Positions 55,881-63,766 of a DNA stretch of 64,000 bases are shown here, piece after piece (position 1 is the first letter of the stretch; each line of letters opens with the position of its first letter). The notes under the pieces are model-generated. The model made no database searches, had not been told where the DNA came from, and saw nothing but the letters and a program-made list of their open reading frames with translations. This stretch comes from Flavobacteriales bacterium (lineage in GTDB: Bacteria > Bacteroidota > Bacteroidia > Flavobacteriales_F > PHOS-HE28): the NCBI GenBank assembly GCA_016717225.1, contig JADKGB010000034.1, positions 1 through 64,000 of the forward strand, given 5' to 3'. The position numbers were made by a program, and so were the translations under genes.

Positions 55881-56561
55881 TTACCGTTCTTTTCTGACAA
55901 CCAACGCTTGTACCGCTTGTCTTTCGGCGAGATAACGTTGATATGTCTCGCTGAACCGTGCCCGATGATCGACCACCTCCTCCCAATTTCCCCATAAGGA
56001 GATCAATAATTCACAGGCTTCGCGCAAACCGTGGTGCCCACCACCGAACGGGATGATCACATCCGCTGCCCCACGTGCTTCTGTTGTTCGTTGGAACTGA
56101 TGGGTTGCCCGATGGCCCAAAAGCACACGTAAACCGCAACGCTCTGCCACAGGCAGATCCAGGACATCATCGAAGAAGAAGGCTACTTCTTCGGCCCGCA
56201 AGCCATGGGTGGCCAAGAACTGTTCAAGGGCCTCCGGTTTGTTCGCAAAGCCCATGTAGAGCCCATGGAAACACTCACGCTGGGCAAAGCCTTCCGCGAA
56301 TGGATTCTGTTGACCCGTTATGATCCCGGCTTTGGGAAGTCGCCCTTCATTCTTCAGCCACAAGGAGAAGCGCAAGAGATTCACCCCCATACTGTCCACT
56401 TCACTGAACGGGCTTCCGCCTTCAGCATCCTTGAAGCCATCGTTGAAGACGCCGTCCCAATCGAAGAGAACAGCTTTCAGCGAAGAAGACCTCCGATCGA
56501 ACTCGCGCTCACTGATGACGAACCGCGTGCCGTGGGCACTGAAACGCTCACGAACGGTCAT
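55881..56561 (-). CDS. kdsC: KdsC-like HAD phosphatase
   Basis: A 226-residue HAD protein without a cap, of the KdsC type. The catalytic motif VLFDWDGVFNDGF has the nucleophile Asp and the acid Asp; FSEVDSMGVNLLRF and AGIITGQQNPFAEGFAQRE carry motif II; VAFFFDDVLDLPVAERCGL carries motif IV. KdsC removes phosphate from Kdo-8-phosphate. It starts three bases after the stop of the transaldolase-CBS gene, and kdsA is the next gene upstream. The C-terminus is longer than in E. coli KdsC. Specific activity is inferred from context. Confidence 0.8.
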   Translation of the reverse strand: MTVRERFSAHGTRFVISEREFDRRSSSLKAVLFDWDGVFNDGFKDAEGGSPFSEVDSMGVNLLRFSLWLKNEGRLPKAGIITGQQNPFAEGFAQRECFHGLYMGFANKPEALEQFLATHGLRAEEVAFFFDDVLDLPVAERCGLRVLLGHRATHQFQRTTEARGAADVIIPFGGGHHGLREACELLISLWGNWEEVVDHRARFSETYQRYLAERQAVQALVVRKER

Positions 56562-56564
56562 TGC

Positions 56565-57587
56565 TCAACCGGCGATCGCCTTCATCATATCCTGGATGTC
56601 AAGCATACCAAGCTGCTTGCCGTTCTCGCTTACGCTGATCGTGTCGACCTTCTTCTCTTTGAACAGCTTCTGGGCTTCATCCAGCAGCGCTTCAGGAGCA
56701 ATAGTGATCGGCTCGCTGAATGACATCGCGCTCAATTTCTTCGAAAGGAACTTGTTGCCTTCCTTCTCCAATCCACGGCGCAGGCCACCATCGGTAAAGA
56801 CACCTTTGTTCTTTCCTTTCGCATCAACGACCATCACCGCGCCGAAGCCGTGCTTGGTCATTTCCACCAAGGCCTCGCTCACGCTTGCATTGTCCTTAAC
56901 AACAGGATTACTTCGACCCAACACGTCTTTCACTTTCATGGTGATGAGTCGCGTGTGCTCATAGAACTGCTGCGTTCCCAGCTGGGTCATGTGGTTGTCC
57001 GTGAGCTGCTTCATCAGCTTCCAGGGAACAGTGATCGTGTGGACACCGATCGTGACAGCGTTGCGGACATGTTCCACCGTGCGAACACTGCTGAACATGA
57101 TCTTGCTGTCATAGCCGTAATAGTTCACAGCCTCCACGCATTGCTGAACCAAACTGAGCGCGTCATGACCTTGGTCCTGCAATCGGCCTACCAGCGGGCA
57201 CACGTATGTAGCCCCAGCCTGCATGGCCATGTAGGCCTGTTGCAGTGTGTACACAAGATGCACGTTGACCATGATCCCCTCGTTGCGCAACATGCGGCAA
57301 GCACGAAGGCCTTCCAGGGAAACGGGGATCTTGAAGACCGTTGTGTCCTTCTTCAAACCCATTTTCAATTGACGCTTAGCCTCTTTCACTACTTCTTCAG
57401 CAGTCTCCCCGAGGGCTTCCACCTGCAGGATCGGGACCTTTTTAGCGAGGTCCAGGATCATCTTGTCGATGTTCGTGACACCACCTCGGTGCATGAACGT
57501 TGGAGTCGTGGTGAGACCTGTGAGAAAACCGAGTTTGAAGGCTTCCTCGATCTCCTTGATGTCAGCGCTATCCAGATAAAGTTCCAT
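56565..57587 (-). CDS. Transaldolase/F6P-aldolase-like domain fused to a KdsD-type CBS pair
   Basis: Residues 1 to about 215 align with fructose-6-phosphate aldolase/transaldolase. MELYLDSADIKE has Asp6, VFKIPVSLEGL has the Schiff-base Lys86, and CPLVGRLQDQGHDAL has Arg135. The TTNP motif reads TTTP (Thr28). Residues from about 222 form two CBS units (VKDVLGRSNPVVKDNASVSEAL, GVFTDGGLRRGLEKEG, SVSENGKQLGMLDIQDMMKAI) that closely resemble the C-terminus of KdsD. KdsD normally has a sugar isomerase (SIS) domain in front. The gene lies between kdsA and the kdsC-like gene. Arabinose-5-phosphate formation or a regulatory role is inferred. Confidence 0.85.
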   Translation of the reverse strand: MELYLDSADIKEIEEAFKLGFLTGLTTTPTFMHRGGVTNIDKMILDLAKKVPILQVEALGETAEEVVKEAKRQLKMGLKKDTTVFKIPVSLEGLRACRMLRNEGIMVNVHLVYTLQQAYMAMQAGATYVCPLVGRLQDQGHDALSLVQQCVEAVNYYGYDSKIMFSSVRTVEHVRNAVTIGVHTITVPWKLMKQLTDNHMTQLGTQQFYEHTRLITMKVKDVLGRSNPVVKDNASVSEALVEMTKHGFGAVMVVDAKGKNKGVFTDGGLRRGLEKEGNKFLSKKLSAMSFSEPITIAPEALLDEAQKLFKEKKVDTISVSENGKQLGMLDIQDMMKAIAG

Positions 57588-57643
57588 GGTAAGATGTTTA
57601 CCGCAACCGTTCCGCTGCAACGCGGACGAATAAGTACGGTGTG

Positions 57644-58489
57644 TTATGCGTGAACGGGTTGGTGACGATACTTTACTTCCACAGCGTGGAGTTCGAGCAG
57701 GGGCTCCATGAATTCTTCAAGCTTGCTCATGTCCAGCTGACTTGCAGCATCACACTTCGCAGTTGCGGGATCAGGGTGTATTTCGATGAACACTCCATCC
57801 ACTCCAGCAGCGACACCAGCGCGTGCGATGGTGGGCATTACCTCACGGTTGCCACCGCGTGGATCGGCACTGGGGATACCATACTTGCGGATGCTGTGTG
57901 TGATGTCAAATACCACTGGATACCCTGTTTGGCGCAGGTGATAGAACGCACGAGGATCAACCACCATGTCATTGTATCCGAACGTGTAGCCTCGCTCGGT
58001 CAATATGATCTTACTGTTACCCACGCTTTCGCACTTCCTGGCCGGTTTGATCATGTTCTCCGGCGCAAGGAACTGGCCATGTTTGATGTTGATCACAGCC
58101 CCTGTCCTGGCTGCTTCTACGATCAACGTGGTTTGCATGCAGAGATATGCAGGGATCTGGATCACATCGCAGACTTCTGCGGCAGGCGCAGCTTGGCTGG
58201 GGTAATGGATATCGGTCAAGAGCGGAAAGCCGAAATCCTTCTTGATCCGTTGCAACACTTTCAGCCCTTCATCAAGACCGGGCCCCATGTAAAAATTGAC
58301 GTCGCTGCGATTATCCTTGGTGAAGCTGCTCTTGTAGATCACGGGAAGGTTCAACTTCTCGCTCACACGTTTGAGCGTTTCCGCTGTACGCAACATCACG
58401 CTCTCCTCCTCGATCACGCAAGGACCGCTTATGAGGAATAGCTGGTCGTTGCCACACTGGATGTTACCTACTTGGACAATGCGCGACAT
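57644..58489 (-). CDS. kdsA: 3-deoxy-8-phosphooctulonate synthase
   Basis: A 281-residue KdsA: FLISGPCVIEEESVMLRTAE, IYKSSFTKDNRSDVNFYMGPG, IPAYLCMQTTLIVEAARTG, INIKHGQFLAPENM, and the C-terminal GVDGVFIEIHPDPATAKCDA. It condenses arabinose-5-phosphate with phosphoenolpyruvate to Kdo-8-phosphate for lipid A-core assembly. It is the first gene of a three-gene operon and has its own promoter. The Cys in PAYLCMQ and the Asn in IKHGQ region do not by themselves settle metal dependence. Confidence 0.95.
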   Translation of the reverse strand: MSRIVQVGNIQCGNDQLFLISGPCVIEEESVMLRTAETLKRVSEKLNLPVIYKSSFTKDNRSDVNFYMGPGLDEGLKVLQRIKKDFGFPLLTDIHYPSQAAPAAEVCDVIQIPAYLCMQTTLIVEAARTGAVINIKHGQFLAPENMIKPARKCESVGNSKIILTERGYTFGYNDMVVDPRAFYHLRQTGYPVVFDITHSIRKYGIPSADPRGGNREVMPTIARAGVAAGVDGVFIEIHPDPATAKCDAASQLDMSKLEEFMEPLLELHAVEVKYRHQPVHA

Positions 58490-58542
58490 AATGTGGAATG
58501 ATGCGAGGGTGGAAGGTCTGAGGGCTATTCCCGATACAACCG

Positions 58543-58550
58543 CAAATCTA
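58543..58550 (-). promoter_or_regulatory. -7 element of the kdsA operon
   Basis: The minus strand reads TAGATTTG, a perfect TAnnTTTG match, 53 bases before the kdsA ATG. A TTG lies 23 bases further upstream (58574-58576), slightly farther than usual. It sits in the gap after the upstream gene's stop. Confidence 0.6.
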
Positions 58551-58578
58551 TCCTTTCAACCGGCGCATAGGAACAAGA

Positions 58579-59193
58579 TCATTCGACGTTGGCGCGCAAC
58601 ACGCAATTGCCGTTGAGGAATCCCTCCAAAAGGTCCCCATGTGTGATGGGACCCACCCCAGCTGGTGTTCCTGTAAAGATCAGATCACCCGGCTCCAGCG
58701 TGATGTAATGCGATACGTGACTGATGATGTCAGCTACCGAAAAGAGCATTTCGCTCGTGTTACCATGTTGCACGACCGCACCGTTGCGCTTCAACTGAAT
58801 GTCGAAGCCCTGCAAATTGGTCCCGGCGGTCATTGGCAATTCCACTTCGCCGAGTACCGCACTACCATCGAAGGCTTTGGCCTTTTCCCACGGAAGCCCT
58901 TTCGCCTTCAGCTCATTCTGCACATCGCGCGCTGTCAGGTCCAACCCCAACGTGAATGACGCGATCAATCCGAGTGCCATGGCTTTTGGAACGTTGCTGG
59001 CATAACTGTCCACCATTACCACCAGTTCGAGTTCGTGATGGATCTCGCCAAGTTGCGGTTTGAGCCGGATCAATTGCCCGGGGTAGAGGCACGCCGTAGT
59101 GGGCTTCAGGAAAAAAACCGGTTCGTCCGGTATAGCATTGCCCAGTTCTTTAGCATGATCACGGTAGTTGCGGCCGATACAAATGATCTTCAT
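58579..59193 (-). CDS. Fumarylacetoacetate hydrolase-family protein (acylpyruvase-like)
   Basis: A 204-residue FAH core: IICIGRNYRDHAKELGN, PVFFLKPTTACLYPG, IHHELELVVMVD with the metal Glu pair, GLIASFTLGLDLTARDVQNELKAKGLPWEKAKAFDGSA, and LEPGDLIFTGTPAGVGPI. Members are oxaloacetate decarboxylases, acylpyruvases or sugar-acid enzymes (FAHD1-like). This short form lacks the N-terminal domain of true fumarylacetoacetases. Substrate unknown. Confidence 0.87.
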   Translation of the reverse strand: MKIICIGRNYRDHAKELGNAIPDEPVFFLKPTTACLYPGQLIRLKPQLGEIHHELELVVMVDSYASNVPKAMALGLIASFTLGLDLTARDVQNELKAKGLPWEKAKAFDGSAVLGEVELPMTAGTNLQGFDIQLKRNGAVVQHGNTSEMLFSVADIISHVSHYITLEPGDLIFTGTPAGVGPITHGDLLEGFLNGNCVLRANVE

Positions 59194-59235
59194 GGTCGGA
59201 CTATTGGGAAATGGGTGTGGGACACAAGGATACCC

Positions 59236-60006
59236 TCATGCTTCCATGTTCGACAATACGTTCTTCATTATGGCCAGCGTACTTGCCGGCAATTCCGCCT
59301 TGGTCATCAGCCATTGCAGATATCCGGGATCATTTCGCCCGATGTTCTCCAAAGTCCAGCCACTGTATTTGCCGAAGCCCAGGCACACATGACCCTTATC
59401 GTCGAACTTCAATTTGCCTGCCGCGTCAGGACTGCGCTGGCGGTCCCCACTGATCTCGCCTAGTTCGGCAACGGTTTGTGGCAACTCGGAGTAGCGCTCC
59501 AGCTGAGCGAGAAGGACATCCGCGGTCGCTTCAACATCGGCCAACGCATCGTGCGCACCTTCATGATCACGACCCACGTAGAACTTCAACGCTGCGCTCA
59601 AGTTCCTCGGTTCCATCTTGTGGTAAATGCGCTGGGCATCCACGATCCGAGCAGTGGATGTATCCCATGAAGTACCCACGCGATGCAATTCTTCGGACAA
59701 GAACGGCACATCGAACCTGATCACGTTGAACCCGCCAAGATCACAGCCTGCCAGGTGTTCGAGGACTTCTTCCGCAATATCCTGCAACCTGGGCGCCATG
59801 GCCACATCGAGGTCCGTAATGCCGTGAACGGCGGTAGCCTCTGCGGGGATCGGCATTTCAGGGTTCACCAGAGTCTGGTAGCTTTCTCGACTGCCATCCG
59901 GCATCAAACGCACGATCCCGATCTGTACGATGCGGTCACGGCCGATGCGTATACCAGTAGTTTCCAGATCGAAAAAGGCGAGCGGGCGAGTAAGTTGCAG
60001 AAGCAT
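59236..60006 (-). CDS. DnaQ-family 3'-5' exonuclease
   Basis: A 256-residue DEDDh exonuclease: Exo I LAFFDLETTGIRIGRDRIVQIG, Exo II LGGFNVIRFDVPFLSEELHR, and Exo III GAHDALADVEATADVLLAQL. The C-terminal about 75 residues (HVCLGFGKYSGWTLENIGRNDPGYLQWLM) match a small extension found in Bacteroidota DnaQ-like proteins. Role in repair or as a polymerase III epsilon substitute is possible. The ATG at 60004-60006 is preceded at four bases by an octamer. Confidence 0.9.
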   Translation of the reverse strand: MLLQLTRPLAFFDLETTGIRIGRDRIVQIGIVRLMPDGSRESYQTLVNPEMPIPAEATAVHGITDLDVAMAPRLQDIAEEVLEHLAGCDLGGFNVIRFDVPFLSEELHRVGTSWDTSTARIVDAQRIYHKMEPRNLSAALKFYVGRDHEGAHDALADVEATADVLLAQLERYSELPQTVAELGEISGDRQRSPDAAGKLKFDDKGHVCLGFGKYSGWTLENIGRNDPGYLQWLMTKAELPASTLAIMKNVLSNMEA

Positions 60007-60010
60007 GCGC

Positions 60011-60018
60011 CGAATATC
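60011..60018 (-). promoter_or_regulatory. Possible -7 element before the exonuclease gene
   Basis: The minus strand reads GATATTCG, one change from TAnnTTCG, four bases before the ATG. Weak on its own. Confidence 0.25.
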
Positions 60019-60026
60019 CGAACGAA

Positions 60027-60058
60027 GAAGCCCCCACCGACGGATCGGCAGGGGCTTC
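60027..60058 (-). terminator. Intrinsic terminator after the PorE-like gene
   Basis: Eight-base perfect arms (GAAGCCCC / GGGGCTTC) around a 16-base loop, just past the stop of the PorE-like gene at 60079. A T-rich stretch follows on the plus side and a weaker TTCGTTC on the minus side. It separates this gene from the exonuclease gene. Confidence 0.65.
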
Positions 60059-60078
60059 GTTTTCAACAGGTTGTTCGA

Positions 60079-62262
60079 TCAGTGAACTTTCAGTTTCACG
60101 AACTGGAACTTTCCGTATTTCTCAGTGTTCTTGAAATCGCCCTTGTAGGCGGGTCCTTGAACCCTGTGGTTCACAGCTTCCAATAACAACTTCGAAGTGT
60201 CCTTGCCGCGCGCTGTTACCGCTTCGATCAGGCGCTTGCGGGCATCTTCCATACGCTGGTTGCTCAAATTCTCGTTGGTTCCAAACGTTTTGGTAGGCAC
60301 ATGGCTGGCGCTGGCTTCAATGACCAAGCGAGCCGACCCGTCCTTGTCCATAATGCCCACCACCGAATCGATGAACTTCTTCCATTCAGCCTCTGCCTGG
60401 TCGATGTCCTTCACGTTGTACGCGTAGTACTTGGCGTATTCATCAATGAATGTGGCATCCGGCGCAACGTGCTTGTCGCGCTTCTCCTTCAACTGCGCAT
60501 CGGTGAGGGGCTCGTCCTTGCCTGTTTTGTCCTTACCGCCAGGAACGACCTTTTCCCCTTTCTCTTTACTTCCTGGAGGCGAGCCTTTGGGCAGATCCAC
60601 AATACTTCCTGGGCCATCAAGGGCTACTGGATTCAAGTAGATCTCCTTATTGATCTCCTGGTAGGCACTCTCACACTCAACAAAAATGTCCTCGGTGTGG
60701 ACCGTCTTATCATTCACTCGATAATCCAAGTTGTACTCTTTGCAAGGGGGCAGGATCGCCACATACACACCATCACGCTGGCGGGGCTTGTAGGTCTTCA
60801 CCTCACCTGTGGCTTTATCCGTTACATATAGTATGGTACTTGGCGGAAGTGTTTCCCCGGGAGGAGCAATGATGAAGCCTTTCAGGACAGTAAGCCCTTC
60901 AGCCTCCATGTTCTCCGGAAAATCGACGAAGTAGAGATCCTTCTCGCCGTAGCCACCGTTCTTATCACTGCTAAAATAACCACGACGACCATCGGCAGTG
61001 GTCACAAAGAACACATCATCGTCCACGGTATTCAACGGGTAGCCGATATTTTCCGGCTTTCCCCATGTACCATCATCAGCCATCTCCGAGGTGAAAATAT
61101 CGAAGCCGCCCATGCTGTTGTGCCCCTTGCTGGCGAAGTACATGGTGCGGCCGTTAGGGTGAATGAACACGCCATCTTCGTCGTAAGGCGTGTTGACCAC
61201 ACTACCAAGGTTCTGTGACTTGCTCCATTCGCCAGTGGGCAACTTCACCACTCGATAAATGTCGCGCCCACCTATGCCGCCCTTTCGGTCACTCAAGAAA
61301 TACAGCGTATTACCATCCGCTGCCAGCGCGCAGTGGGTTTCCCAAGATTTCGTATTGATGTCACTTCCCAAAAGCGCGGGATCGCTCCACAATTCACCCA
61401 CCAACTTGCTCTCGTACAGATTACCATCGCCACCGTCATCGCGATACATCAAAAGCGTTTGCCCATCCGCCGCAACGTTTACAGTTGCCTCATGTCCTTG
61501 TCCGCTGATATTCAGCATTTCGGGCTTCTGCCATGCGCCAGTCCGATCCTTGTAGCTAACATAAATGTCCTCGAAAGGCAGGCCTGCCATCAGGTCTATT
61601 ACTCCGGTATTGCTGCTATCCGTGCGCAGACGGCGGCTCGTGTAGAACATCGCATTCCCGTCCACACTGATCACCGGACTGAAGTCAGGGTATTCATTGT
61701 TCACAACAGGTCCCACGTTGCTGATCTGGTAGTTCTTGGGTGCGGCCATCAGCACACGAGCATTGGCTGTTTGTTCTTTTCCGCGGATCGCGTTCTTCTT
61801 CAGGTCGTGGTTCTCGCCACACTCCGCGATGAACTTCGAGTAGTATTCATCAGCCTTGTCGAACTGACCATCCAAGTGATATGACCGCCCCAACCAGTAG
61901 TCAACCTCCAACGGCGCATTGACCTCTTTGGAGTCGAACGGGTCATAATTGGCGATATTGAAAGAGCTGTAGCTCGTGGTGCGTTTTTCAGCAGCCGTTT
62001 TCAGATAAGGAAGAGCCTTGGTCTTCTGATTATACGAATTCATGTAGGAATGGCCGAGCTTCCAATTCAGATTGGAATTCTCAGGCTGGCCTTCCTGTAG
62101 CTCTTTCCAGATCTCTGCGCTCTGGTTGAACAAATTCTCCTCCACAAGTTTGCTCGCTTCCTCGAACTTCCAGTTGAAGGTGGTATTCTCTCCTTGAGCA
62201 CTTGTGCATAGGGGGAGCAAGGAGAGACCGAGGATCGCTATAGCAGCGTAACCATACTTCAT
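60079..62262 (-). CDS. PorE-like TPR/PD40 propeller/OmpA-like protein
   Basis: A 727-residue exported protein (signal LGLSLLPLCTSAQ). Residues about 28-150 hold TPR-like repeats (ASKLVEENLFNQSAEIWKELQEGQPEN, YDQKADEYY-like helices). Residues about 185-460 hold PD40/WD40-type blades (DFSPVISVDGNAMFYTSRR, ALAADGNTLYFLSDRKGG, HPNGRTMYFASKGHNSMGGFDI). Then come a carboxypeptidase-regulatory-like domain near 495-570 and a divergent OmpA-like C-terminus (LVIEASASHVP, LSNQRMEDARKRLIEAV). This is the domain order of PorE, which ties the type IX secretion core to peptidoglycan. Other OmpA/PD40 paralogues are common, so PorE identity is not certain. Confidence 0.78.
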   Translation of the reverse strand: MKYGYAAIAILGLSLLPLCTSAQGENTTFNWKFEEASKLVEENLFNQSAEIWKELQEGQPENSNLNWKLGHSYMNSYNQKTKALPYLKTAAEKRTTSYSSFNIANYDPFDSKEVNAPLEVDYWLGRSYHLDGQFDKADEYYSKFIAECGENHDLKKNAIRGKEQTANARVLMAAPKNYQISNVGPVVNNEYPDFSPVISVDGNAMFYTSRRLRTDSSNTGVIDLMAGLPFEDIYVSYKDRTGAWQKPEMLNISGQGHEATVNVAADGQTLLMYRDDGGDGNLYESKLVGELWSDPALLGSDINTKSWETHCALAADGNTLYFLSDRKGGIGGRDIYRVVKLPTGEWSKSQNLGSVVNTPYDEDGVFIHPNGRTMYFASKGHNSMGGFDIFTSEMADDGTWGKPENIGYPLNTVDDDVFFVTTADGRRGYFSSDKNGGYGEKDLYFVDFPENMEAEGLTVLKGFIIAPPGETLPPSTILYVTDKATGEVKTYKPRQRDGVYVAILPPCKEYNLDYRVNDKTVHTEDIFVECESAYQEINKEIYLNPVALDGPGSIVDLPKGSPPGSKEKGEKVVPGGKDKTGKDEPLTDAQLKEKRDKHVAPDATFIDEYAKYYAYNVKDIDQAEAEWKKFIDSVVGIMDKDGSARLVIEASASHVPTKTFGTNENLSNQRMEDARKRLIEAVTARGKDTSKLLLEAVNHRVQGPAYKGDFKNTEKYGKFQFVKLKVH

Positions 62263-62300
62263 GGCAATGCAATTTCACTCCGGGGAAAACCAGAGGGTGG

Positions 62301-62308
62301 CGAAAGTA
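62301..62308 (-). promoter_or_regulatory. -7 element before the PorE-like gene
   Basis: The minus strand reads TACTTTCG, 38 bases before the ATG. It is the same octamer as before cca. Confidence 0.4.
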
Positions 62309-62336
62309 GCTTTTTTCCGTAGGGTCTTCCTCCTGT

Positions 62337-63677
62337 TCAAAATTCCTGATCGAGAGACCAGCTTTCCAGGATGTCGGCAACTCGTCGAACGAATTTCCCG
62401 CCAAGGGCACCGTCAACGACGCGATGGTCATAGCTATGCGACAAGAACATCATATGGCGTATCGCTATAACATCGCCTGTTGGGGTTTCCAGCACTGCTG
62501 GTTTCTTCTTGATGGCCCCGGTAGCCATTACCGCCACTTGCGGCTGATTGATGATGGGTGTGCCCAGTACGTTGCCAAAGGTGCCCACATTGGTAATTGT
62601 ATATGTCCCGTTGGCGATATCATCCGGATCCAGTTTTCCAGCGCGTGCTCTGTTCGCCAGGTCATTCACGGCAGCCGCAAGGCCGGTGAGGTTCAGGCGG
62701 TCGGCATTTTTGATCACCGGCACGATCAGATTGCCGCTTGGCAATGCGGCAGCCATACCAATGTTGATGTCCTTTTTCTTGATGATCGTTTGACCGCTCA
62801 CTTGAATGTTGATCATGGGCATCTCCTTGATGGCTTGTGCCACGGCCATGATGAAGACCGGAGTGAAGGTGAGTTTCTGCCCTTCCCGGGCTTCAAAGGC
62901 CTTCTTGACCTTCTCACGCCAGAGAACCAGGTTGGTAACATCAGCCTCAACGAAACTGGTAACGTGTGGACTTGTGCGTTTGCTCATCACCATGTGCTCG
63001 GCGATGATCTTGCGCATCCGGTCCATTTCGATCAACTCGTCACCTGCTGCCGGGGTCAACTTCGGCCCTTGTGTTTCTGCTTTGGCCCCAACGGTTGCAG
63101 CGCTCTGCGCTACTGGATCCACCAATGGGAGGTTCGCAACTGGTGATGTGGCTCCTCTCTTTGGCAAATAATCGAGGATATCTTTTTTGGTGACCCGCCC
63201 TCCTTCCCCAGAACCGGGAAGGGATTCCAACTCGGCCAAACTCACTCCTTCGCTATGGGCAATGTTCCGAACCAGGGGACTATAGAATTTCCCGCTTGGA
63301 CCAGCCTTGCCGATGGGCGCGCCAACCGGTTCCGTCGATCGAACGGCCGGAACAATTGCAGGCGTTGGTGACCCGTTGCTGGGTGTGGCAGCCTTGGCAG
63401 CTGTGCTCGATACTGCTGGGGCAGCCTTGGCATCAGCCGCCGTTCCAATATGTGCGATAGGCTGGCCCACTTTCACCACGTCGCCATCATTTACCAATCG
63501 CTTCAACAAAATACCGTCTTGTGGCGCCGGTACCTCACTGTCCACTTTGTCGGTGGCTATCTCCACCATGGCCTCGTCGGCAACAACGGCATCGCCTTCG
63601 CTTTTTAACCACTTGATTATGGTGGCTTCCGCCACGCTCTCGCCCATCTTGGGCAGGAGGATCTCGATATGTGCCAT
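62337..63677 (-). CDS. 2-oxoacid dehydrogenase E2 (dihydrolipoyl acyltransferase)
   Basis: A 446-residue E2 with one lipoyl domain (MAHIEILLPKMGESVAEAT, lipoylated Lys in VEIATDKVDSEVPAP) and an Ala/Pro-rich linker. A peripheral subunit-binding domain (FYSPLVRNIAHSEGVSLAEL to GRVTKKDILDYL) and the trimer-forming catalytic core (MRKIIAEHMVMSKRTSPHVTSFVEAD, SHSYDHRVVDGALGG with the active-site His and Asp) follow. It fits branched-chain 2-oxoacid, or pyruvate, dehydrogenase in Bacteroidota. E1 genes are not in the window. The ATG at 63675-63677 starts the lipoyl domain. Confidence 0.92.
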   Translation of the reverse strand: MAHIEILLPKMGESVAEATIIKWLKSEGDAVVADEAMVEIATDKVDSEVPAPQDGILLKRLVNDGDVVKVGQPIAHIGTAADAKAAPAVSSTAAKAATPSNGSPTPAIVPAVRSTEPVGAPIGKAGPSGKFYSPLVRNIAHSEGVSLAELESLPGSGEGGRVTKKDILDYLPKRGATSPVANLPLVDPVAQSAATVGAKAETQGPKLTPAAGDELIEMDRMRKIIAEHMVMSKRTSPHVTSFVEADVTNLVLWREKVKKAFEAREGQKLTFTPVFIMAVAQAIKEMPMINIQVSGQTIIKKKDINIGMAAALPSGNLIVPVIKNADRLNLTGLAAAVNDLANRARAGKLDPDDIANGTYTITNVGTFGNVLGTPIINQPQVAVMATGAIKKKPAVLETPTGDVIAIRHMMFLSHSYDHRVVDGALGGKFVRRVADILESWSLDQEF

Positions 63678-63718
63678 GCGCTGCTCGCCGAAGTTTGATT
63701 CCAAAAGCGGAACGGTTG

Positions 63719-63726
63719 CGAATGTA
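63719..63726 (-). promoter_or_regulatory. -7 element before the E2 gene
   Basis: The minus strand reads TACATTCG, 41 bases before the ATG and identical to the octamer before the deaminase gene at 2639. It falls between this gene and the upstream sugar transferase stop. Confidence 0.4.
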
Positions 63727-63766
63727 CCGGTGTAATGCGAGTACCGGTATTCCGGCTGCGATCGGT

